A DNA stretch of 64,000 bases, taken from Capronia americana. Lineage: Eukaryota; Ascomycota; Eurotiomycetes; Chaetothyriales; Herpotrichiellaceae. The position numbers and the translations under genes are program-made. Shown here piece by piece: positions 52,686 through 64,000 of the stretch. Each line of letters starts with the position of its first letter. Position 1 is the first letter of the stretch. The notes under the pieces are model-generated. The model saw only the letters and a program-made list of their open reading frames with translations. It made no database searches and was not told the DNA's origin. The stretch lies in contig JADWQD010000003.1 in assembly GCA_016110215.1 (NCBI GenBank), forward strand, positions 1 through 64,000. Direction: 5' to 3'.

Positions 52686-54374
52686 TTAGTCCTTCGCGAC
52701 TTCTCTAACCTCGCCCTGGATTAGAATCTCCTTGTCCTTCCTCAACTCTAGGGCATCGACAATCTCTGCCCTCTCCTCCGGCGCCACTCCAAGGATGGCC
52801 TGCAGTTTTGGCGCCTCGGAATGGACTTCGCCGTCGAGGTTCTCGTCGATCTCCTCGAGCGTGCGTCCACGGGTCTCCACCCAGAAGACCAAGACTACGA
52901 CCAATTCGAGGACGTCCCAGGCGCCGTTGATCATGTACGTCTTCCACCCGATGGCCTCCAGCGCAAAGGGGAAGGCAAACGTCACCATCAGGCCGACGCC
53001 ATTGACGAGGAAGGTGTAGATACCCATGCCGAGGGAGCGGATGCCAAAGTTGAGGACCTCGGGCGGGTACAGCACCGTGAGGGGCGTCCAGCCAAAGCTA
53101 TATGCTCCCTGGAACAGGAAGATGGCAGCCACCGTGCCGTAGATGCCCGAATTGTTGTCGGAATTCCCGTAGACCTTGGTCAAGGCGCCGACCATGAAGA
53201 TGAAGATGGTCAGTAGCCCGGTTGAGATGGCGGCGAGGGATTTCCGACCGAGCTTGTCCGCCATGGCGGTGCCGACGAGGGAGACGACCAGACACCAGGC
53301 ATTCAAGATGATGTTGATCTCCAGTTGCGTGGTCGAGTCGGTGACGCCGGCCTGCGTCAACATGGTGCCGAAGTAGTAAGAGATGATGTTGTTGCCTGAC
53401 AGCATCGAGAAGACGGCGACGGTGCAGACCAGGAATATGCGCCTGCGCGTGGACGAGCTGTCGACCAGTTGCTTGACGAACGTCGGCCTCTCAAACGACT
53501 TCTCGAAGGCGAGGGTGTCGGTGATCTGACGGAACTGGACCATCACGGCAGGGTCGTCGATGTTGCCATTCGAATGCGTCTGGGCCAGTGCCAGAAGAGC
53601 CTCTCGACTGCGGCCCTGGCCCTGGAGCCACCGCGGCGACTCCGGCGTGAATGGAATGAGGATGATGCACAGCAGGCTGAAGAGGCCCTGCAGGGCCGAC
53701 GGGAGGCGCCAGGCCCAAGTCGAGTCCATTTTTGCAGTGCCATACGTGACACCGGCGGCGATCAGCCCCCCTGTTCGTCGTTGTCAGCTGACCATTGTTT
53801 CCCATTCTCGGCTCGCATCACGACAATCATGTACTTACCCACATACCAGAAGTCATACAGCAAGGCCAGCGACAACGCTCGCAGCTTGACCGGTACCGTC
53901 TCGGACAAATACACGGGAGCAGCAATGGAAGAGGCACCCGTTCCGAAGCCGATGATGATCCTCGCGACGACAAACATGGCGATGCTCTGGGCGGCGGTTT
54001 GGAGGATGACGCCAATGATGGTGACAACGGCACCCATGAACAGAGCCCATTTCCGACCGATCCAGTCCGGAACCTTTGCAAATGCGATACCCGCGACTGC
54101 GCTGCCCATCCACACCGACGCCGTGTTGAGTGCCAGCGTGGCCGTGGTCAAGGTGAAGTAGTCCGTGTACGAAGGCAGGATGTTCAGGCCGTTCATCATG
54201 GACCCGTCAAAACCAAGAGTCTAACACCCTCATGTCAGCGGGGTCTATCAAGCGTGGCGGCGTATATGATATGATACTGACAGTCGATGTCACGCAAGAG
54301 GTGAGCACCAAGATGGTGCAGGCGAGCCATGACCGCGAAGGTACTCTGGCCGGAAGCTCCCAGGGAAGTGCCAT
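52686..54374 (-). CDS. MFS sugar (lactose/hexose-type) transporter
   Basis: Exons 54374-54282, 54220-53839 and 53770-52686 give 519 aa; introns phase 0 (61 nt) and phase 1 (68 nt). Joined motifs are TLGFDGSMMNGLN and FWYVGGLIAAGVTYGT. Sugar-porter landmarks are DWIGRKWALFMGA (loop 2-3), PVYLSETVPVKLR, PESPRWL, the loop 8-9 motif DKLGRKS and a late VETRGRTLEEID. About 12 membrane segments. The N-terminus is short, so translation starting at 54374 puts helix 1 almost at the beginning. Substrate unknown; the lactose-permease-like subgroup also carries other sugars and acids. Neighbour to a DUF1479 oxygenase, divergent, 653 bp apart. Confidence 0.92.
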
Positions 54375-55027
54375 TCTGCCTGTACTATTGTATGTGTATG
54401 GGCAATGATCGTGTTGGGGGGTGTAGCCATGTCGCCGCCGACCGAGAGTCTCCTCTACCTATCTATATAGTGGCCATCTGCACGCAGATACCGTCCACCA
54501 GCACACAACCGTGTCCCTGCCGCGCAAGGCCGTTATCTCGATTCGAAGCAAAGGAGGTGTCCGCAATCTCGAACACGGACGGCGCGGCCATCCTCGAGGG
54601 TGCCTTGACACGTGCCGTCCTGTGACTTCGCCTTATCTGGACATTTCCTGGAGCAGGGGACCTAGGCCCATCGATTGCCGATCGGAGGGGACGGCAATGT
54701 CCGCTCACAATGGGTCGAGTGGGTGTAGGTTTCCGAATCGGTCGACAGTCACCCAGCTGGAAATCATCTCGGTATACCAGTACACATCTGCCGTTCGTTG
54801 TGAAGGTTTCCGTGTGGCTGGCTGGCTTTTCAGGAAAGCTAAAGCTTGCGGGAATGCTTGGTTGACGCCGAATAATTCAGAAACACAATCGTGCTCATTC
54901 CGTCGTGGATATCCGTGGAGGCTATCCCATCTGGTCACCGCATTCCATCCCACTTGTTGGTTCTTAAATGCTTTGGATTGTGGCGCTCGATCGTTGAGTG
55001 AACATCAGACACAGACGCAACGTAAAC
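54375..55027. promoter_or_regulatory. Divergent region, MFS transporter and DUF1479 oxygenase
   Basis: 653 bp between divergent starts; probably shared regulation. No ORF with recognisable content. Confidence 0.5.
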
Positions 55028-56516
55028 ATGCCGGGCAGACTGCTTAGTTGGCCGGACTGGCCCGAGTTCACAGCTGCGAAGGCCGAGCCCGGCGACGACT
55101 TGGTCGGGTACAAAAGAACGATCGCCGAGAAGTACGGCAAGGACAATATCATCAAGAGCTGGCTCAAGGTCTGCGAGCAGCTGAAGTCCGTGACGGACCG
55201 TATCGCCGAGCAAGGAACTTCCGCCATCCCCGAGGTCAGGTTCGACGAAGTCTTGGAGCTGACGCCCGAGCGAAAGCAAGCCCTCAAGGACGTCGGATGC
55301 TTTGTCGTGCGAGGCGTGGTGAGTCGCGAGCAAGCCGACGGGTGGTTTGAGGATCTGAAGCAATATGTGGCCGCCAACCGAGCGTCAATTGGCGGTAAGT
55401 GATGTTTTCTGGCGGGCATCCACCTCCCTCCATGCCACAACCATGTTCGTTCGCTGACCCGGAACAGGCTGGCCTGAGGAGACGCCCTTCATTCTCAACT
55501 TGTACTATTCTCCTACGCAGATGGCCGCGCGCTCACATCCCAACCAGCTGAAACTCGCCGAGGAGCTCAATTCTTGGTGGCACGACAAGTCGGGCTCTTC
55601 TTACTCGCCTGAGCCGCTGTCATATGCGGACGGGGTTCGAATCCGGCCTCCGGGCGTGGCCTTTCGCGGTCTCGGCCCACACATCGACGCAGGGAGTCTT
55701 TGCAGGTGGGCTGACCCGACCTACCAGTCCGTCTATGCCGCCGTGTTCTCAGGGCATCCCGAGTTACTCGACAACTACGACTTGAGCGCCCGCCAGCATG
55801 CCAGGCAGGCAATGTTTCCCGGCAGCGCGCATTCGCGAGTGTTCAGGAGTTTCCAGGGCTGGACAGCTCTGACCTCGGCCGGCCCCGGCGAAGGAAGTCT
55901 GATGCTCTATCCCAACGTCAAGTGGACCATTGCGTATATGTTGTTGCGACCGTTCTTCCGAGCTCCAGAGTCCGAGTCCGAGGCAGATATCATGGACGCC
56001 AGCAAATGGACCTTCAACATCGAGGACCCGTGGTTTCCCGGCACCTTCAGGGAGGATAGCCAGTTGCTGAGTCCTTCGTCGCACCCCCATCTTCGCCTCC
56101 GCGAATGCATGGTCGGCATTCCCAAAATGAACCCGGGCGACACCGTCTGGTGGCACGCGGACGTACGTTGACCCCGCTTTCTTTCTTTCTTTCCTTTTTC
56201 CCCTTCCCACACATAAAGATCCCGCCGGCTCTGTCCATACTAACGGATAGTTGATGATATGCAGATGTGTCACGCGGTCGAGGTCGAACATAACGGCGAC
56301 CACGATGCCAGTGTGGCCTACATTGCCGCGACGCCGAGGACGGAGGAGAACAAGAGCTACATCAAGCGCCAGCTGGAGGATTTTCTGGATGGCAGACCGC
56401 CCGAGGATTTTCGACGAGGGCCCGGAGAGAGGAGCTTCAAGCTGCACACTGGAGAGGCCGGGATTCTAGGCGGCGAGGCTGGAAGGAGGGCCATGGGGTT
56501 CGACTTGATTGTGTGA
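55028..56516 (+). CDS. DUF1479 (YbiU-like) putative 2OG-Fe(II) oxygenase
   Basis: Exons 55028-55394, 55468-56162 and 56265-56516 give 437 aa; introns phase 1 (73 nt) and phase 0 (102 nt). The family is widespread in fungi and enterobacteria (YbiU) and adopts a cupin/oxygenase fold. Visible features are GCFVVRGVVSREQADGWFED (about residues 95-114), FILNLYYSPTQMAARSHPN, an HxD pair at H194/D196 (GLGPHIDAGSLCRW) and WWHADMCHAVEVEHNG, which supplies the distal His (H357). SLMLYPNVKWTIAYMLLRPF is a family landmark. Substrate unknown. Genes of this family often sit beside transporters in catabolic clusters, as here. Confidence 0.9.
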
Positions 56517-57174
56517 TTTGACATCTATGGCTCTGACCTGATCGTGTGATTTGAGGCCATGGCTTCGACGTGATTGTCTGATTTGACAGCCGTGTACTTA
56601 ACGAACAGATCATCTGATATGTCGCACATTCAGAGACCAACCCACTACACATTAGCAGGCCGATAAAGAAGACGGGAACTAGAATCCCTCTGCCCCCACG
56701 TCCTGACTTGAAGTTCCCAGTACTAGACATACCACTACGTCCGCAGTGATGAAATGAAGTGAAATGAAAATGAAAATGAAATTGATTCCGCAGTCTCCCC
56801 TGGGAAGTCAGAGAAACGACCACCCTTCTACTGTGTACATACCCACCCCATCAACCCCCGACTGGATCCGATTCCAGTCAGTAATCCAGTCAGTTAGTGC
56901 CCATCCAATTGCGTGCGAGGGCAAAGAACAACAACAAGCACAACGAACACCAGGAGGACTCCGGCGCGTAGCATCTGCCGTCGCCGCCGCCGCCGTCGTG
57001 TGAAGCTCGTGTCATTTTGGTCTTTGAAATGCTTTACCCGGGCGAGGAAGTCGATCTACAGTGAAGTATATATCACTGCATTACAGAGTAGTCCAGTCCA
57101 GTCCAGGTCATGTCGGGTCACAGCAAAGACGGCCCTTTCGAGGGAGGGAAACGCGCGCGACGTACAGTATTAGT

Positions 57175-57210
57175 AGATGGATGGATGGATAGATAGATAG
57201 ATAGATAGGA
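57175..57210. repeat. GGAT/GATA tetranucleotide microsatellite
   Basis: About three GGAT units followed by five GATA units, uninterrupted. Confidence 0.9.
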
Positions 57211-57250
57211 AAATTATAGATGAGTATTTTTGCTAGATCGGATCTGTTGT

Positions 57251-57368
57251 CTGGTCTGGTCTGGTCTGGTCCTGGCTGAATTGCCTGCCTGCCTGCCTTG
57301 CCTGCCTGCCTGGCTGACCGACTGATTGCCTGCCTGATGCTCTGACTGACTGTCTGTCTGATTGCCTG
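57251..57368. repeat. CTGGT pentamer and GCCT-derived tetramer tract
   Basis: Four CTGGT units (57251-57270), then seven or more GCCT units with decay into CTGACTGA/TTGCCTGA variants to about 57368. Likely slippage-prone. Confidence 0.85.
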
Positions 57369-57592
57369 ATTGATTGCTGGGTATCTCAAAAGTAGGAAGG
57401 GCGCGGGGGGAAAAAGATGCATAAGACATGTGGAAACGAAGCACACGCTGGCTGGCTCGGCTCCTCTCGTCGTCGTGTGTACCAGTACAGTACAGTACTT
57501 TAAAACGTCAAATCATCAATTCTTTTCACAAAAAAAGCCATGCACCATTCATCGACAAAGCTTCTGGTAGCTTGCGAAGGGGCAGACGAAAA

Positions 57593-60158
57593 CTATATGA
57601 TATTCGCTATTGTCATGCGCGCTCGGTTTGTACCCGGTGGTTCGTTGGGGATGGTGATGGGCGCGAGCGTCGGGCCTGATATCCCTGGGGCTGGAGCTGG
57701 GCCGTTGGGTTGGAGAGGCGATCTACTGGGGAGCTGGTGTTGTTGCTGATTCTGATTATGCGTATACCGTTGCCGGTCGGTCAACTGTTGGAGGTACCGG
57801 GCCGAGTTTTCGACGTGTTGCCAGCCGCCCCAGTCGTGTTTCTCCTCCTCGGACAGCATGTTGTCCCAGGAGGGTGACTTGGCGGGCCCCGAGCTGCCCT
57901 GGGCTTCGTGCTGCTCGCTGGTCGTGTTCCTGGGCCGGCCGTGCTTTTGGCGCCGGCTGAGATGCGTGCCCGTCTCGGCACTACCCCAGACCCAGCTGTT
58001 GGTGCTGGCTTGGAGGTCCGCCGACAGGTAGACCAGGAGTTCCTCGTCCTGGTCAATGTCGATGCCGGACGCCTTCTCCACGCGCTCGACCAGACAGCGC
58101 AGGAAGAAGGAGAGGTGCCGTCCACAGCAGATGTTGATGCTGCGGGCGTCGTTGATCGTCGCGGCCGCCCGCAGGAGCAGGAAAAACGCATCCCAGACTT
58201 GCCGAAATAACAGAAAGAGCATGCATCTCCACAGATGTGTGCACAGCATCGTGCTCGCCGCGAGCACGAACCGTTGCTCCCACTCGTGCGACTGGACGTG
58301 TGGGAGCATGCATCTCGAGAGCGCGGTCGCCGTGTCGCGGGAGGCATGAAGACACTGCTCAATGGCCTGGGCTCGTTGCTCCGGAGAGCACGAGGGCGAC
58401 AGATTGTGCCGGTGGAGCAGTATGCGTGTGTTTTGAAACGAAATCAGGGGCGCCATGATACACGGATCCAGGCCTGCCGTCGAGGAGAGCTGCAGCGGCC
58501 GGGGAAACAGGTGTAGGCATTCGCCCAGGTGCGTCTCAAACTTGGTCAGGGCCTCGCTGGTGATACACAGCGATCGGAACGTCTTGGCCAGCGGCGCCAT
58601 CAGCCGTGCGATGTGGATGTTGGAGAGTAACAGCGTCGGGGGGAGAGGGGTGTGCACGTCGTCGGCCATCAGGCGTTCTTCATCGAGCACTTGCGGGTAT
58701 TCGGTGTCGCATTCGTCGTCGTTGATGAGCATGGGCTTTCCCAGCTCCAGTGCGAGGAGCCTGTGGCCGTCGGTTAGAAACAAGGGGGCAAAAAATTCAG
58801 ACAGAGAGAAGAACCTACCGGTCCCAGACGTAAAATGAGTACCAGATGCGTTTGCGCATTTCGCCTTCGACGGGCGACCATTGCCCGCCTTGGACGTGCA
58901 GTCCCAAATCCTGCACGATGCGGATCGCAGAGCCCAGCCAGATCCAACTCGCCGATTTCCGGTTCATCTCGATCAGCGCAATGCTGGCGAGGAAGGCCAC
59001 AATGGCCTGGTTTGTGGACACGTCGTCTTCCCAGAAATTGATGGTCGAGATCGCCCGGGTCAAATAATCCTGCGCCTCTGGGAGCCTGGCCCGGTCGTGA
59101 GTGGCCAGCGCGCCACACGCCAGGACGGCGTAAAAGGTGGCCACCCAGTCCGTCGGCAACGACTGCGCGCCGCCCTGTTCCATGGCGATGGCAAAATTGC
59201 GCTGGAACTTGGGCCAATACAGAACGGGGAACAGGCGATGGATGTATTCGTGGTAGTAGTGCAGTAATCGTTCGGCCGCGGGTCGCGTCGGCAATCCCTG
59301 TAGATCTGAAACTCGAATGTGCGTAGTGTGCGATCGAAGCTGGACTCCTGTGACCGGCGGTTTCAGCAGGCCACGACCGACGTCGTTCAACTGCACTCTG
59401 GCACTTGTGAGGTCCTGAGGGGCTCTTGCTTTCAACATCCTGCGTGGCGATTTGCCAATGGCCGGGAACTCGGCGTAGACGGAGGAGGCAGAGTCGGGGC
59501 GCCCGTCCGCGGAAAGATCAGGCTGGTGCTCGACGGCATGGTATCGCTCGAGCTGCTGGCGCGCTTCCAACAGTTGTCTTTCTAGGTCCTGTACTTGTCT
59601 GCAAAGGTCAGAGGCCGGCGCGGAGGGCGGAGCGGGGCGCCATCCACTCACTTGATAGACGACATGCGGCGATTTGTGTCCTTGGTGAACTGACAGCGGA
59701 CATTGCGGCTGGAGCACTCGGTGCAGCTCGCCGTCTCGGTCGCATCACACTGCGCGAGATGTGTCAGCAGTCGACAAGGTAGGTGGTGCTGCCCGACGGA
59801 CCTTGACCTTACGTTCCCGACAGGCGTCGCAGCTGGGATCCTTCCTTCGTTGCCGGTACGCCCGCTTCGGGTTGTGCATCATGACGACGGAAATCTGGGA
59901 CGGGGACGGCGTACTCTGGGCTCCACTGCTTGGCCGCAAGTTCTCCCCCAGACGAGAGATGCCTTCATTGGGAGACAGCGGCCCAATGTCGTGAGGGCTG
60001 TAGTAAGACGGCATGGCAGCAGGCTCCGCTGCAAACAGCCCCGGACCGAGATGCTGCGATGATGGATGAGATGCACGCTCCAGGTCGTGGGCGCTCGCCC
60101 ACCTGCCCAGAGCGGCGGCTGGCGGCGATTCTTTGGAGGACAACGACTCGCTCATCAT
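57593..60158 (-). CDS. Zn2Cys6 fungal transcription factor (regulator D)
   Basis: Exons 60158-59802, 59749-59652, 59598-58819 and 58760-57593 give 800 aa; introns 52, 53 and 58 nt. Zinc cluster C110, C113, C120, C128, C131, C138 sits after a 100-residue disordered leader, and intron 1 lies between K119 and C120, the same place as in regulator A. A short coiled coil follows (KQVQDLERQLLEARQQLERY). The TF domain has LLHYYHEYIHRLFPVLYWP, WIWLGSAIRIVQDLGLHVQ and EGEMRKRIWYSFYVWDRLL, of the Gal4/XlnR-related type. Gln/Pro-rich C-terminal tail. Last gene of the TF-transporter-oxygenase-TF neighbourhood. Confidence 0.9.
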
Positions 60159-63100
60159 TCACACTCGGCTCAAACGGTGGCCGGTCGTCGTCGAGGGTCG
60201 CAGAAAGGGCCTTTGGTCACTCTTCAGGGACGAATTCTCTTGCGATCTCGAGGCATGCCCGCCCGCCACTTTCCGAACCCGGACCCACAAACGGCAAGCA
60301 GCAGCAGCAGCAGCAGTCCAGGACACTCAGTCCATAGCAACAGAGGAGAAAGACACACGCCTGCTCGAGAGGGTGTTGTGTGGGCGTGTTACTGCAACGA
60401 CAGAAGCGAGGTGCAAGAATGGAGCCAGGTAAATGTCCGACCTTGGCCTACTGGTTCCGCTGAGGAGTAGCGAGAGTGATGCATGCGATGCGAGTGGTCG
60501 CCACTCTCAGAGTCAGGTCAGCCGAAATTGTCGCTAGAATATCGAAGAGAGAAGCGCCAACGGGCAGAAGGAGCCAGGTGTGAGGGCGCGACCGTGAGCC
60601 CGAAGTGGTCGCGCGATAGCCATGCGCTTTTTCCACTGATCTGTCGATCGGCATCCAACGAAATTTAGGGCCAGATCTTCACGGCGTCCTAGGAGGGAAG
60701 AACTTGTAGTCTAGCTCCATCCACGCCTGGAAAGGGGGGAGGTCGAGGACTCACGCACGAGGTGAACTGCCGGTGCGCGTGGCGTGGGAACACGCCAGAA
60801 GAGGGTCCGGCTCGAACATGGAGTTTTTCAAACCCGGTGGGATGAGACTTGTTGATGTCCAGGACACACCATCGCCTGGCCAGACAGGACATGACGAGAA
60901 GAATCGGATTGATGCGCAAGCCTGAACAAGCTAGCAGCCAGCCCATTGCTAGGCGCCTCCCCGGTTCTAGCAGCCGAAGTGAGAGAAGCTAGCCACAACG
61001 TCCTCAACAGCCGAATAAGGCATGACCGGCATCGGCTTGCCGCCTAGCACCAGGCCATCATCAAAAACAGCCCCCCTGTCCACGGAGCAAGCAGGGAGGC
61101 CCATGGCTGTTTGACCCATCCGTCTGCTTGAGCCGCTCTCCGAGTTTTGGACTTTTAGCTTTGAGGAGACCTGGGACCCGAGATGTGGTGCAGCAGGGCT
61201 TCGTACCTGTTCGTGGCCCCAACCCGACGGGTAGTACGGCCATTCCAAATCCACCACTTCCCACACGTTTGAGCTCCTGGACCACCTGACACGCACATGG
61301 GAGACAGGACCACGCGGCTAGGACCCAAGGACGCGGTGATTAACGCTGCCCTGGTAGTGCCTGGTGCTGGTGCCTGGGTGGTTCCTCACGGGCTGGCTGC
61401 TGCTGACATGTTTCCACCGTCTGCTCCCGGCTCCATCGACTACCCTCTGTGGCGGCTCCTGTGGGGAAGGCCCGAGGACGATCATAGGCCTTGGCTGGGT
61501 AGGTCGGGCCCTGGTAGCCCTAAGCGGCCCTAGCCTGCCGGACGGAAACACAAGATGCGATCACCATCGCCTTGCCGTATCTGAGCCGGTTCGAGCTGCT
61601 CTGAGACATGGTGATCGATCTTTCCACACCGCGACAGCTCTTGTTCTAGAAAATCTTGAACTTCGCTGAAACATGTCGCCACACTCTGCTTGATGGGAGA
61701 ATGCCGCACGGCACAGCAGCCTCCCGGACGTGTGCATGCTCATTCCCCTCGCCGAGACTCGTAGGTACCTTGCACCGTACCTGAAACGCGTCCTGTTTTT
61801 CCAATGCAGCAACCTCAACCTGGATACCAGGCGCCTACGAATGTGGCACAGGTCCACCATACGCCGCATACGGGTACCCTGGGCAGATGGAATACTCCGT
61901 GAATCGTCGGTCCACACCTGAGACGTTCTCCGCCATGTCAACCAATCTTCGGTGGCACTAGCTCGCCAACCCTGACTTTATGGAAGGTATCTGGCCAGTT
62001 ACTTCTGCTTCGCTTGCCATGATAAACAGCAAGTTCCCGAAAAAATCATGGCACAGGTGGACACGGGAGGCGGTGGACGTCGAGGTCAAGTTGTCGGCCC
62101 ATGCCAGCCACCAGCCAGGGTTAGAATGCGCCGTCGATCACGGGGTCGGTCAAAGACCGTCTAGTTAGGATACGGGGGTGTTCTCCGGTTATCTCGAGTC
62201 GAAACTTAACCCTGCCAGCCCAAAATTGATGTCCCACTACCGGGTACAAGAGTGGGAGTTGGCTTCGTCTCTCATACGACATCAGTGTATACGAGTACAC
62301 AGTAGACGCGTGGACCCGTACACTGCCCACCAGCGGACAAGCATCTCCGTGCTCTGACGTGTCGGATGGCAAGAAGCCCAGGCTTCCGCTAATCTCGACG
62401 ACGGCCCCAGGGCTCTCCTGCTTGTGATTAGAGAAGCACAGCCCATTCTCCCGTCATTTCTCGAAAGGTAGCTTTGCTTGAAACGGCCCGATTAGTTACG
62501 TCGCAAAGTGCAAGGTATCAGTCCTCTGGAAAGTGGAATGAGCACTGAGGAAGCAGGATCAGAGATCCACATCAAGTTGCAGCGAGGCCATTTTGGTTCG
62601 TGTGCATATTAAGAGATGACCCAGTGCCTAGTACGTGCTCCATTCCCTAGGCGGAGAGGCTGGATTTGATCTTCGCGTCAAATGTTTCGTGGCGGTCAAA
62701 AGCCGCCATCGCTGTCTGTTCTCCTTTGGGCCTGCGGACTCCTGTGTACTCGCAGGCGGGGGACACACGACAATCTGGGCAAAGCACGTCGGTCCCAGAC
62801 AACCGTCGCCCTCAGTCAAGGGCACCAGGTTTCTCTCCTGCATTGCCTCTCGTTGAGCGATGATACGTAGCGGGTCGCTGCTTCTCATTGGGAAAAAATG
62901 CATTTTCCTCTTCCGACCATGCTGCGCGACGACGAATGCTGCTCATCTCGCGGCGAGCTGCCAGGAAATTATGGAAGTGGCCAATAGTTCCAGAAGACCG
63001 GGTTGGCTTCCAGCACTAATAATGTGGAGTTTGGGGAGACCTGGGACTCAGATGAGCAGCCAGGGGGCCGGAAACCAGGGCTCCAAGGATCACCCGACTA

Positions 63101-64000
63101 GGGGTGTCCAGGGGGTGTCATCGAGTCGTCGAAAGAACCATTGACAACAAAGTCAAGTCAAGACCTCGGATCTACACGCTGCTCACCAGGATCGACGGTG
63201 CAGGCTGCAGGCTGCAGGTTGCAGGTTGCAGCTGATGACGGGCGCCAGGATGGGATTTTCCCCTGACGTACTGCACCTCCGGTCTCCCGGGCAAGAACAG
63301 ACGACTATTCATTCTCGAGATACTTCGTAATGCCGCGGGCTTGCGTCAGGTGTATCCCGGGGAGGGGCTGATGCTCGCCCGTGCATCTCGAAACACAGCC
63401 GTCAACAAGTCGTAGCGGATGATCCATGGGGGTTCGCCGAAATTCGAACGACGAGACACTCCAGGGACACGCACGGTAGCATCCTCTTCTTCCCTTGGCT
63501 TCGCTAGAAGTCGTTACCAAGTCCAATGTGGAATGACGCGTCCCATGTGCAGCGTTGGCGACCGAATCTGGCAGATCCAATTTGCTTCACCGCGCATGGT
63601 GCGCCAAACCACGGCTTGACTATCAGCGTCCTGCGCCGTTATACTCGGTGGTGCGGCGTACGAGGGCGAATAGTATCAGCAGGCATCATGACGAGCCATC
63701 GGCGACTGGGTGGCGAGGCGCATCACAATAGCCCAGCGCGTCCATCTCCGTTTCTCGCAGTACGTAGGTATGCAAGGGGACTGATGCTTGCACCGGGAAG
63801 CCTTATCACGACCCCAAGATTTCGAGATGCCACTAGGTCACTCCCCGGGGCTTAGGGGATGGATGCACCAGAATTGCTGTAGAGCTTGCGGCATACAGGG
63901 GCTACCGTTTGGCGTCCAGGTTCGATGCCAAAGCTTTTCGCCCGTTCTACTCGTACTGACTCCTCGGAAGTCTCAGACGGTCGGATGCTCGTAGGCCGCA
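60159..64000. other. 3.8-kb terminal region with no supportable gene
   Basis: Contains the regulator D promoter near 60159-60700 (with a CAG run at 60297-60316). The rest has many short overlapping ORFs of GC-rich random type and no recognisable domain, tRNA or transposon feature. A CAGGCTG/CAGGTTG heptamer repeat lies at 63200-63232. Confidence 0.5.
63200..63232. repeat. Heptamer tandem repeat
   Basis: Two CAGGCTG units followed by two CAGGTTG units, then CAGCTG. Confidence 0.85.

Larger units (their letters stand above)
56517..57592. other. Intergenic with simple-sequence tracts
   Basis: 1.08 kb between convergent 3' ends. Contains a GGAT/GATA tract, a CTGGT pentamer tract and a long GCCT-derived tract (see separate entries). 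No gene supported. Confidence 0.5.

Noticed and set aside
55628..55650. ggttcgaatcc-like tRNA T-arm consensus
   Set aside because: It lies inside the conserved coding sequence of the DUF1479 gene, and no acceptor or anticodon arms can be folded around it.
58774..59217. 147-aa minus-strand ORF inside regulator D
   Set aside because: Off-frame reading of exon 3 of regulator D, whose spliced frame carries the conserved motifs.
60297..62400. Possible transposon or second gene cluster in the terminal region
   Set aside because: No transposase, reverse transcriptase or terminal repeats recognised; all frames are short and mutually overlapping.

Overview
The window is nuclear DNA of a filamentous ascomycete (Pezizomycotina). 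The evidence is short spliceosomal introns (about 48-330 nt, GT-AG, one likely GC-AG, CTAAC/CTGAC-like branch sites), four Zn2Cys6 fungal transcription factors, and fungal proteins such as Cdc4-type light chain, Rad4, Alg7 and Seh1. There are no operons. A black-yeast or other eurotiomycete-like source is possible, but I cannot fix the order. Gene models below were spliced by hand and each was checked for reading-frame consistency across its junctions.

Layout. 1-3.1 kb: an uncertain partial exon, then Zn2Cys6 regulator A. 3.5-7.1 kb: ALG7 and SEH1, divergent. 7.3-10.2 kb: acyl-CoA-binding protein and a CHIP/STUB1-type TPR/U-box ubiquitin ligase. 11.2-13.2 kb: tyrosyl-DNA phosphodiesterase 1. 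13.8-16.6 kb: Zn2Cys6 regulator B. 17-18.4 kb: an uncharacterised fungal membrane protein. 19.4-21.9 kb: mannose-6-phosphate isomerase and a DEDDy 3'-5' exonuclease. 22.5-23.3 kb: a decayed SET-domain gene. 23.8-28.4 kb: a ZZ/C2H2 zinc-finger protein and a CoA-binding-domain protein. 28.5-33.5 kb: an amino-acid/GABA-type permease and an NCS1 nucleobase transporter. 34.5-35.9 kb: a 2OG-Fe(II) oxygenase. 36.8-43.6 kb: a small Ser-rich ORF, Cdc4-type light chain, STEEP1 homologue, and RAD4/XPC. 43.6-46.4 kb: a gene desert rich in GTAC/TACTCCGTA palindromes. 46.4-48.2 kb: a secreted, probably GPI-anchored Thr/Ser/Trp repeat protein encoded by a tandem array of near-identical exon+intron units. 49.4-60.2 kb: a candidate catabolic neighbourhood of Zn2Cys6 regulator C, an MFS sugar-type transporter, a DUF1479 oxygenase and Zn2Cys6 regulator D. 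60.2-64 kb: no supportable gene.

Most genes are unrelated housekeeping functions: N-glycosylation (ALG7), mannose supply (PMI), nuclear pore (SEH1), DNA repair (TDP1, RAD4) and protein quality control (CHIP). Accessory content is concentrated in 28-36 kb (transporters plus oxygenase) and 43-60 kb.

The strongest unusual item is the gene at 46438-48244. It has ten exons and nine introns, all phase 1. Eight consecutive 54-57 nt exons each start and end inside a Trp codon, and the repeat unit (about 140 bp) includes the intron. The same WxDW protein motif is then repeated without introns in the last exon.
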